Shown piece by piece: positions 48,844 to 59,690 of a stretch of DNA of 64,000 nucleotides. This DNA comes from Nymphaea colorata (Eukaryota > Streptophyta > Magnoliopsida > Nymphaeales > Nymphaeaceae): contig NC_045147.1 in NCBI RefSeq assembly GCF_008831285.2, positions 2,320,001 to 2,384,000 of the forward strand, given 5' to 3'. The translations under genes and the position numbers were made by a program. The notes beneath the pieces were generated by a model. It did not search any database. It was not told the origin of the DNA and was given only the letters and a program-made list of their open reading frames with translations. The stretch's first letter is position 1. Each line of letters starts with the position of its first letter.

Positions 48844-51800
48844 TCAAAAGCGTCTGGATTTCTGCTGCGGATATCCTGGATTTTGCATTCCCATCCCCGG
48901 TTCTTTCCTTCTCAGCTGTCAAAGAACATTGTGTGACTACTCTTAGAATGCATTATCAAGAAATATGGTATTGAGGTAAGGTTATCATTTACCTGTTGAG
49001 CCTGTGCTGCTGGTCCACGCTGCAATGGAAGGTTGTTAGGATTCAAGCCAGCCATGCCTGCTTGAGATGCCAAACTAAAAGCTGGCATTCCTGCATTTTG
49101 CATCCTCTGCATGCCAACCATCACTGGACGACCACCAGGCCTATTGACAGCTGCAGCCATATGTGCATTTCCTGCAGGTACCTGATCGCATGAATCAATG
49201 ATTCAATATCAATGGAAAACCAAACTATTGCCAATTTCATCCTGGCCAAAAGTCCATTGTTAAATAAACAGATTGTGCAAGGGCAGAGTTTTCATAATCA
49301 TGTGTAAGGTAGTTAGTACTCAGTACTGTATTATAAACTAACCACTACAACGATCTATATCAACAGGTCACATAGAGATGTAACTTGGAATTTTTTCTCT
49401 TCTATTGTTGCTTTGTGCATTTATTACCAGGAAAAACATGTGATTATCAAGTATCTATGATTTCCACTAATTTGTGTGCCTGTGTTTGCTCCTGGATGTG
49501 CAATTCTGCATCCCTAGGTAAGTTCTGTTTAATACTTAAGTTCTGGAGCACATACCACGTGATTTATGCAACAAGATAAGAACTTCTCACAGGGAGCAGT
49601 TTAGAGGAAAATAAATAAGATTAACAAATGCATGTGAAATAAATGTCAAAGTACCGGCGGAACATGCTGAACGCTTGTTGTCCCTTCAAAATCTATAGCT
49701 GTGTCCACTGGACGAGCAGAGTAGTTAACGACTTTGTCCCCAGGTTGGGTAGAAACAAGTGCACTGAACATTCATTCTACATATTAATTCAATGCCCCCT
49801 CAAATTGCAATTGTAACATGCAACAGCAAAAATGGCACTTACTTGCGCCCTGGTAAAGGATCCACCCGAAAATACCTAAGCAAATGCAAAAAAAAAGCCT
49901 TAGTAGAATTTCTGAAAGACAAATAATTACTTGACACTAGCAAGATGGATCACAGTCCAAAAGATTTCAATCTATTCTCAGAACTGAACATTGTATTTTC
50001 TTCTTGGTATATTGGTTAATGTCATATGCGAATCAAGGACTGTTCAATGCTGCTACCTCTTTGAGAAGTTTGACAGAGATTGGCTGATATAGGTATGCAT
50101 ATCTAAGTTATCCATGTGGTGTTGTGGCCCTTAAGTAGCAAACAGCACGAAAATTGGGATTCAATTCAATTATCCAGCCTAACTTAATCGGCAATTATCT
50201 AAGCTGAATATCCCATGTTTCTATCAGAACATGTCAGGCTATTAGGGTTTCCAACTCCAAAAGAGAGATTTAACATAAATTTTCCAAACACAACAGGAAT
50301 TATATTAGAAAGATAAAAATGTTCAGCTTTATTGTCTCAATAACTCCTGCCAACAGATTCAGAAACACAAACCAATTGGTGTTTGGAGGCTGTGTTGGTG
50401 GAGAAGAACCATATGCAGAAGTATTGGATACAATTTAATATAAATTAAAGAAAAAAATCAAGGATTTTCACGTTATATATCAAAGATGTGAAAGTAAAAG
50501 AGAAAAACATTACTCATGCTCTAAAGCTTGTGCTGCTGTAATTCGTTTCCGTGGATCATACCTACATATGAAATAAACAGGTAAACATCCAAGAAACAAT
50601 GTTAGCCTGAAACAAAGAGTTTTCATCTTTTTAAGATAAAGAAAAAAAAGAACACCAGTAACAGATTTTAATATCATGGGGCCTTCAAATTACAAAAAAA
50701 ATTCAACCGATCATATGTAAGAGGAATAACATACTCAAGCATTTTGGAGAGTAGGTCATATGCAGGACTTCTCTGAGGAAGATTGACAATGTTATGCAGA
50801 CCTGGATTATCGCTGCCACAAAGCACAACAAAAGTGATAACCAAGCAAGTCTGTAGGAAGCACAATTGAGTTGTATTTTGCTCATATTGCAACATACTAT
50901 TTATGTCCTTGAATATGTTGCTGATCTTGTTGCCAATGAGGTAGATTAACCAGATTAGGCCATCTTTCTTGGGTGGGATGACCTATAAAAAATATAAGGT
51001 CAATATTACACATGCAATGAAGACACAAAGCAGGTAGTGCAAGATAACTTATGCTACCTAACACCTTGAATATCTTGTCAAGTTGATCAACCTGCATGAA
51101 ACAAATGATGCATTGTAAGAAATGTAGCAAATAGCAAAAAATGCAACAGGGAAGCAAGAAATGGTTAAGGAACATAATAAATCGATTCAAAGAATATTGT
51201 TAACCCCAAAAAAGCAGAAAGCATGATAATAGAGTGACCGATGCACCTGGAAAGGATTAGGTGTTGATTTACTCTCCACCCCTTGAAACAGCGGTTTTAA
51301 GGTAAGCAGTTCTGCAAAAATACATCCAACAGCCCACATATCTTTCCATAGATTAAGGATTGATTGCAAACACTATGAGTTCCAGAACAAAATGGAATCT
51401 GAAAAGAACCCCATAACTTATACATGATTTCTGCAAAAGACTACAAACTTAGACCAGCTAATGGCCCACATATCTGACGATGGTTTAAGGAACCATTCCA
51501 AACGCTATGAATTCTAACATAAAACAAAATCAATAAAGAGTCCCAAAACATGCACAAGATAGCCACTAAAAATAGAATATAACACACAAACTAGATCATA
51601 AAAATATTTTCTGACTGGATACCCACAGCACTTGTATAATGTTTGGCCCCAAGAAGCAGCTCTGGTGCACGATACCAAATAGTTACAACAACCTGTAAAA
51701 TGAAGCACTTCCAACTATTAAACCACCCAACAAAAAAAAAAAAAGGTTTAGACTTCGCTTATATCATATGCAGAAAGCATTGGGGTTTATGACATACATC

Positions 51801-54800
51801 TCCAACCCAAAAGAAGTAAACGCTCATCTCTAAACGTATTAGAAACATCAAATATCCATCAGCTATAAATTAAAGACAACTTCATCTTCCACCTCTTCTT
51901 GAGGAAAGATGAAAGAAAAAAGTAATGATGCCATAACATGCAGAAGGCTCTGAACTGGGGCAGCTAGGGTTGTCTGTATCAGGAGACAAGCTGGTAAGCA
52001 GCCAAACAATGGGCCAGTTGTTTCCCTACTTTCCCTTTACGCCAGTTCTTAGACATTGGATGGCTGAAAAAATAGACCAGCTACAACTACACCAGTGACA
52101 CTAGACCACACCAGTGACACTAGACCATCCATTTTCCACCCAACAGGCTGCTGGAGGATGGTTAGTATTCTTGGTATTCTTGGCTTGTTTCTGAATTTTT
52201 TTAACAAAAAATTATGCCCCAGAGCTTTGGCCCCAGTCATCCACAAAAAGGCCTTTACTTAATTACACTTCATGTTAAAATGTTTTTCAAGAAGCTATTC
52301 ATGCATAAAGTGAAGATATGGAAAGTGGAAATCATTCTAATGCAATTACCACTCTGCTGGTTACAATTGAACTGGCACTTAATCCTGCTATGTTCAATTT
52401 TTCAACCATTGGTAAGTCCCAGTATATCCATTCTATCCCCCCTACCCATGCCTATCTACTGATTATGGTACACAACTTTCATTATACAATTACAGCCTAT
52501 TTTTGTAGCTAAAACTCATGTTTTACTACATAAAGGCCAAAGCACCAGCCTCTGGTGCAACAGCAAGATCAGCTTGACTTGGAGTGGTAGTGATATAGTG
52601 TAGCAATAGGCATTAGGCAGCAACTAGCTTTGTTAGTTATTCCACTAGGAACCACAGAACTTTTGGTACGTCGCTTTCATGCATTTTGTCAACAGATTAT
52701 TTGTTGAAGTGCTAAGACTTATCATAAAAGCACCTCACCCTCAACATAAGCAAATGAAGCAGTTGACTGTGAAACCTAACATATGCAGAATTAAAAATAC
52801 AGTCTCAACCAAGACACACCACCATAAGACATGGTGATACCATTACTCTGGCAAAGGTCCCTTTCAATATTAGTTTATATGAGCAAACCTTACAGAATTG
52901 AAATAGTGTGACCTGCTTTTGCCTAAAAAACCTACCCCAGACTAATGTACAAATATACAAAGCAAAGCTAATCTGTAGAAATCTATTCTAAACAGAAGTA
53001 GAAACCTCACCCCATTTTCATACAAAGGTTTTATTGGAGCTTGGTAAATTCTAGCGAGCCCAAAATCAGCAATTTTAACTACTCCATGTTCTTCTCCATC
53101 CCCCATAACCTGTCATGAAGGTTCAATTTGAAAAGTGCATAAGAGGAGATTTTTTTATCACTATTGAGATGGATGCAGTAATTGGAATCATACCAGGATA
53201 TTAGATGGCTTAAGATCTCGATGTATGATCCAGTTGCTGCACAATTTTTTTAGTTAAACATATTTGTGGACAATTGACAAAAGCCCCCATGAAATACCAA
53301 AAAAAGATAAAGTAAAAATATTCCCAATACCTGTGAAGATAGTTCAGTCCATTAAGCAACTGCCAGAGCAACGACTTGACAGTGTATTGATTGATAGAAT
53401 GGTTGACTTTTTCTCTGTGGTGCCTGATGATTTCCTAAAATAGGCAAAACAACAACAGAACAGAGACAAGATACCTCTGATTGAATCATATTAAAATATC
53501 CATCTTCTCAAAAAAATTGTAAAGTACAAATTGTGTTCTCATTTTCCATCTTTAAACTTGTAGTTGTACTGTGAAGTGAAATCGTCAAAAGCTTGGCACA
53601 CCATTGATTAGAAGAACATTCAAACAAGCAGGATGAAGGAAACATATTTGCTAAAGACCCTACAGGATGAACCCCTTTAGGCTTTAACAGACTTTCCCCT
53701 AGATAAGTATGCCTCGGTATGGTATATCACGATAAGTGTTTATGTATGTGCTGATTAAGAACAGTAGTTACCTCATACGGTAGAAAAACAGAATGTAGAA
53801 ACTAAAACAACACATTTAGACCTATCAGCACAGATTTCTTACATAGACATTATAAATACACATCACCTATTTGTATTCCCGCTCCAGCTCACAAATCATC
53901 CCAAGTTTTAAACAACTCAAATATCGAAAAGAATGTAATTATAGAAGAGAAAAAAGATATTTTGTGAAATAATCTTTGGTTTGCTTACTATGATGTGTCT
54001 CCTCTAGCTATAACATCCTATGTGTAGGAACAGCTAAGGAATAGCCTGAAATAATTTCGCACAACAATGCCCTATATACAGTCAGGCCCAATTACATCCA
54101 TGTCTATTGCTTTGCAACTGTCTAATATGCAGAAATAAAGAAAGCTAATAAGTTGGTTGCATTTTGTCAGATCAGTCAGTACTGAGTTAAAAATTATCTT
54201 GGAATCATGTCCAATTCTCATAACTAAGGTCCAAGACATGAAGATATGTGTTTCTCAGGGAAGCTAACTTGTAATATTTCATGCATGAGCATGGCTTGAG
54301 GACAGTCTCATACCTAAGCAAATTACCAACAAAGGACTGAATATATACTTAAGCTCCAACACAACATTGCATCTTGATTTGTAAACCTTTTAGGTGTCAA
54401 ACTAAAGCAAGCTGTAAAGGCAAGCTGCAATCGAACCTTTTTCTATGCAAGGACTTTACACAATTGTCATGTGAATTATATGCACACACCAAGCTAGTTA
54501 CCATATTTCCAAGAAGTCATCAAAAGTAATTTGGTTCAGTGTTATATTCATGGTCTTGTTATCTTTCTTTCTTTGTCCTTTCTAGCTTGTGACTGAAACC
54601 TTGGATGAATTTAGGCACTTAAGTATGCATGCATTAGATTTATTATAAATAAATAATCAATTAGTTGACTAATTCCAGTAAATTACATCATAAAACTTTT
54701 GAAAAGAACACAAATGTGATAAAATAAATCAATATTTTTCATAAATTCCCCAGTAAATTAATCTGCATTTGCTTTGGCTGACTGACTGACGGTGAACTCT

Positions 54801-57141
54801 CATCAATCTGTTTAATATGGAATTAAAAAAATGACAATTTCATATGCCATCCTCTACAATAGCTTCATATGCACCACATTTTTCATCTCAATAATTTTTC
54901 CTCTTATCAAGGCTAACATTTCAATCTGGCTAGGGAAATGATTTAGTTGAAGTTCAGGATTCAATCTATGTGTCGTGTACGATGTGCACAGCAATATAAT
55001 CACTCCATTTAATATATACCATAACTTTTTTTTCCCTCCAAATGCAAAAAAGATGGTATCAGAAACAAGAAAAGGAAAGGAAATAAAGGAAACATGTAGC
55101 AGTGGAGCATACTTACATAAAGATCGTGCTCAGCATAGTCAAATGCAAGATACAAGGACATGTCTGAGGGATTAATGTGCACATTTACAAGCTTGACTAC
55201 ATTTTCATGGGATATTTCCCTAAGCAACTGCACCATTAGTACAATAGAAAGTCAGAAATCTGTTTGCTTCAAATAACAACACAACAAACAAGAACAACAT
55301 GAGAACAGACAAAACTAATCCCAAAACACCAGTTATGGTTCTCAAAGCCTCAGAAAGATGAAAATAGTGAACAAAAAGCAAGTTGCAGAGATGCATAGCA
55401 TTTCTTTAGACATGTAAAACATCCAATACAAACTATAAAAACAATGGTATCACCGAGACACAGCAATGGAGGAGGAAAGCCTGCATAAATTTTGAAAAAA
55501 ATCAACTTTTATAAACTTTTTCAAAAACTCCTTTTGACCTTCTCAGATTCTCATAAAACAGTACTCAAACCTTGCCAATCAAAATAAACCCCCCACCCAC
55601 ACCACCTCCCCCCCCCCCCAACCAAGGGTAAACCTTCTGGCTTTGCCCCCGTGTTAGCATATCAGTCTCAAACATTGGAAGCAACGCGTATTCAAGTTTA
55701 TCAAATTCTTGAACAAGAAAGGCATCAGGAGTGAGAAAAGCTATGTTTAGAAAAAAAAAAGACATTTACAGGAAAAGGCAGAAACTAAGTTCAGGACACT
55801 TTAGTGGGGTCCCATCAAGAACATGATTCAACACTATATGCCTACGTATATACCTTTCGTATAATCAAGTGATGAACTACCCATTGCAGGCCCTTTCTAG
55901 ATGGTTTCAGGAACTCTGCCCTAACAAATTTGTCTTGGAATGACATTAAAAATTGGTTATTTTGCGTTTAAGATAATTTAGGAAGCCGAAAACTATGGAA
56001 GCAACATGAAGAACTAACGAGGAAGTGATATGGGCTGATTCCAGATAGATTCCACTTAGAACTAGGATCCCTACTTATTCTACGTAGCTTGAGTAACTAT
56101 GGGCTGAAGTGCACCAATAAAAGGGAAATTTGGCCAGATACCATAAATGGAAAATACATAAAACTATTAAAACATATGATATACAACACTTGTTTCTCGT
56201 CAAAAGTTGGTGTCGCATAAGACCACTGACCCACCAAATGAAGTCTTAAGGAAAGTTAAGATGAAAAAAACTACGTAACTCCAATATAACCTGAATGCAC
56301 CAAATTCATCACAAGCTGCCCCATGAGAGAGAAAAACAAATTGCACGACTCAGCCATTTCAACCTGCAGATTATACTATAGTACTTACCGTTTGCAACTC
56401 AATATACTCAATTGGTTTCCTGTCTAATACAACAATCCAAAAGAAACTTAGTCCCTTCTAAAAATAGTGCCCTTTGAATTAATTTTACCCATACAAAACT
56501 AGACAAAATGCAAATTCGCAATGTAGTCCTGGATTTATATCCATCACATTCTCATTCATGCACACGAATTTTGGCAATCAAAGGCACCTCCAATCAACAT
56601 AGAAAAACGAAAATACTTTTACTTGAAGCTCCATATCTCCAACAAGAAGCAATTTTCTGTTTTCTCCCTCTATTTTGAGAGCCTTCGGCACACTTGGTAA
56701 CATCACCTGGCTCCTCAGTTACTCAATTTAAACAGGGAAACCATTAAGAGCAGAACCAAACTTTCCCTTAGATGACAATGAAGGGAGAGAGAGAGAGAGA
56801 GAGAGAGAGTCCCAGGAACAAAAGGGAAAAAACCCAAAAGCCCAAAAAATCGCTGCCCATCCATCCTAGATCAGCGAACGAACATCACCCGGCGACGTAT
56901 ACGAAGATATCAAAGAGAGGGGGAAATGGGATCATACCATAATCTCACGAATTGCTGTGGGGGAAACGCCATCCCCGTCCTTGGAGGTCTTGAACTTCTT
57001 GATGGCGATGCATTTGCCGCGGTTGCTCTGCAGCTTGCTCTTGGCGAGGAAAACGAGACCATACGTCCCCTCTCCGATCTTGCCGATGACTTCGTATTGC
57101 TGCAGCCACGCAGGTTTGTTCCCCCTCGCCCCATCTCCCAT
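48844..57141 (-). CDS. CDKE1: Cyclin-dependent kinase E (CDK8/HEN3, Mediator kinase), 15 exons
   Basis: This is a nuclear Ser/Thr kinase of the Mediator kinase module, partnering cyclin C, MED12 and MED13. Exons in transcript order: 57141-56938, 55227-55117, 53434-53331, 53236-53194, 53109-53011, 51692-51623, 51341-51247, 51091-51058, 50982-50898, 50812-50735, 50561-50514, 49875-49843, 49763-49655, 49181-48993, 48915-48844. They total 1374 nt, 457 aa, near the 470 aa of Arabidopsis CDKE;1. Motifs: GEGTYG at 23–28, catalytic Lys in AIKK (Lys48), SPTAIRE helix (60–66, the plant CDKE signature), HRDLKPSN with Asp147, DFG 169–171, and WYRAPE 193–198. The C-terminal tail is rich in Gln, Asn, Met and Pro and ends KSRRF. 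No T-loop Thr precedes WYRAPE (VVVTIWYR), as in CDK8. The protein is intact. ATG 57141 matches the family N-terminus (MGDG). Confidence 0.96.
51342..51622 (-). other. Probable U12-type intron 6 of CDKE
   Basis: In the transcript sense the donor is GTATCCAGTC (six of eight U12 positions), and TCCTTAAT lies with its branch A 11 nt before the acceptor AG. That branch sequence matches the minor-spliceosome consensus TTCCTTRAY closely. The junction is set by the conserved AVDMWAVG frame. Confidence 0.6.
52091..52128. repeat. 19-bp tandem duplication in CDKE intron 5
   Basis: ACCAGTGACACTAGACCAC is repeated exactly head to tail at 52091 and 52110. It has no evident effect on splice sites. Confidence 0.9.
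55228..56937 (-). other. CDKE intron 1 with poly-C and (GA)n tracts
   Basis: This 1.7-kb first intron carries a C run with flanking C-rich sequence near 55585–55620, and a (GA)n run at about 56784–56809 close to its donor. No inserted gene is recognisable. First-intron purine/pyrimidine tracts are common in plant housekeeping genes. Confidence 0.8.
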
Positions 57142-57560
57142 TCTCCTCCCCCCGCCACTGCTCCCGCCCCCTCCCCACACCAGATAAGAAAAGACAGGAC
57201 GGCCCCTTTCCTGGCCCTTCGTCTTGACGGCAACTTTGACCTGGCCCTTAGTCTCGTCGGCAACTGCAGAAAGGATCGGAAACAAGAGAAAGAAGGAGGA
57301 GGTCGGAAAAAAAAAGGACGGCGGGGGGGCGGCCGATTCGGGTCCCGGCAACCGACGCGTGCAGGCTTATGCGATGGGCAGAGATCAAAGCCTGCCCCGT
57401 TGGACCACTTCACAGCCGTCCATCTTGCCTAGGTGCATCTGGTCGTAAGGCGTTTTTGTCCGTGATACTTTTAAAAAGCAGCCTCGCGTTCACTCCATTA
57501 CGGCTTCCTTCGTTAAATAAACGAAGTGGGGTTGATACCGTGATCGATGTAGATATGGCA
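57142..57560 (-). promoter_or_regulatory. GC-rich 5' region of CDKE
   Basis: Upstream of the kinase ATG the minus strand is GC-rich and C/G-tract-rich to about 57430, then turns abruptly AT-rich. This is where the 5'UTR and core promoter should lie. No TATA box is clear. The frame stays open for about 70 codons upstream of ATG 57141 but lacks another ATG. Confidence 0.5.
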
Positions 57561-57584
57561 CGCAACTAGCAAAGTAAATAACAA

Positions 57585-58036
57585 ATATCGATGAAATATC
57601 AAATATGGGATAATATTTATAAGATAATAAAATATTTATGAGATAATGAAGAACAAATGTAAGAGATAATATCAAATATAAGTATGGGATAATATTTAAT
57701 AGATAACAAAAAATTTATGAAATAATGAGATAATGAATGAATGCATGAGATAACGTTAAACATAAGTATAAGATAATAAAATATTTATGAAATAATAAGA
57801 TAATGGACGAACAATTGTATGAAATGATGTCAAACATAAGAGATAATGTTTATGAAATAACAAAAAATTTACAAAACAACGAGACAACGTTAAACATAAG
57901 CATGAGATAATGTTTATGAGATAATGTTTACGAGATAATAAATTATTTATATGATAATAAAATAGCTGACGAATGTGTGAGATAACACTAGACATAAATA
58001 TGAGAAAATGTTTATGAAATAATGAGATAACTCTAT
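57585..58036. repeat. AT-rich minisatellite, ~6 degenerate ~80-bp units
   Basis: Units containing CATAAGTATGAGATAATGTT followed by TATGAGATAATAAAATATTT variants recur about six times, each about 60–100 bp and diverged by indels. The array begins about 445 bp upstream of the CDKE ATG. It is not coding; frames in it are repeat artefacts. Confidence 0.8.
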
Positions 58037-58039
58037 AAG

Positions 58040-59690
58040 CGAGACAAAAAAACAAAAACGCTTTTTATTGCTTTAAAGGGGTATATTGGTCATGACTATA
58101 TGCATATATGAACTAACAAGTTTTACTTTTATCGAATTTCTAAATATTATTTTATGGTTTTCATTCTTATTCTCATGAAAAATTTGTATTAATAATGAGT
58201 TTTTTTTTGTTATAATTAAAATGGTGCATGAAATTACATATACTGAGATGACGTGTATAAGCAGCTTTAGTTGATACATGGGCAGCAGAACAATTGCACA
58301 ATCCAAAATTTTTCGTTATGGAACACTGTTGTAGAAATTGGAACAATATAGATAATGAAGTAAATAATTATAAGACATTTTATATAAAAATAAATAAATA
58401 TTTTGTTGTTGGCACGAGCAATCATATGTAGCTTAGATAAGGCAGCAAAAGCCTCTCCCTTACCTTTTGTTTTTGGGTTTAGGCTTTATTGAGGATTCAA
58501 AAAACTGTGATGCCACCTTTTGCAATTCATAAGAATAACACTTGCTATAATTGAACCAATGACATGTTTCTATAACAGTCGGCTTGACCAATTACATTAT
58601 ACACCTTAGCGTTTATTGCAATTATTTAAAAAGGTGACAAACTAGCTTTTAAAAGTAGAAAACTAGTTTTTGAGATAGCTATTGATATGACAGATGGACA
58701 TGAGAGTGAACCCTACACCCCTTGAAATCATCACATAAATCAAATTAATGAAGTATTTTTTTGTGAAATTTCACTTTATCAAAATGTAATATTGAGAATA
58801 ATTTGGTAGGAAAATGTATATTAAGACTCTTTTCTAAGCATATATATATTTCTTTAATCATCACAAACTTAATGGCTTTTCATGAAAATAATTTGAATTT
58901 AAGCAGTACCATATAAGCAATGATAACCAAGTGAGTAGCATATCGATATTCCGTTTAAAATATTTTTTAGTAGTAGTTTTAGTTACTTGACTCTTATGAT
59001 ATTCCTTCTGATAAGATGCATTATATATCTATTACCAAAACCATTTCTACCTAACGGGCATCCTCAAGTAGAAGGTCGCCATTTCAACTCATGCGTAAGT
59101 AATGTTTTTGAAACTTGTAATTGGCTCAACTTGTTCTTAGGAAAGTGCACTGCGAGCTTTCTTGGGCTTTGACTCTGGTTGGACTTTCAAGCTCAAGACA
59201 GCATACTATGACCGAGCAAAGCCCATAACCCCTCGGCTTGGTGACTCTATGGGAAGTTGAAACCAACACTCCGTGCCCATCCTTCCCCCCTCCTCCTACT
59301 CTCAGGGTCTAGAGCTGCTTCTTTGCATACATTACTATCGAAACTATGAGTAATGATCTCGGTGAGATTGGGTCAGACCTAGAAGCTAGCATGGCTTGTC
59401 GCACGTAGATGCACTGCAACATCTTCTTCATTGGATATACACCACCAATCTATAATCACACATTCACACATTTAGGTAGATATCTTGAATGGACTATATA
59501 TCTTGAATGGCTATAGTCATATGCAATATTTTAAAAATATGCACGTTTTTATACTTAAAATACAAAAAGAAACATGAACATCAAATTCATGTATAAGCAA
59601 TGAAATTATTTTTAAATTGACTATCCACAGCCTTGCTTAGATATGCAAAAGCAAAAAAAAATGATATTGTTTTTCTCCACAAATATACTA
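58040..59690. other. AT-rich intergenic DNA
   Basis: No recognisable gene, RNA or element end. Short frames on both strands lack domains. Confidence 0.55.
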
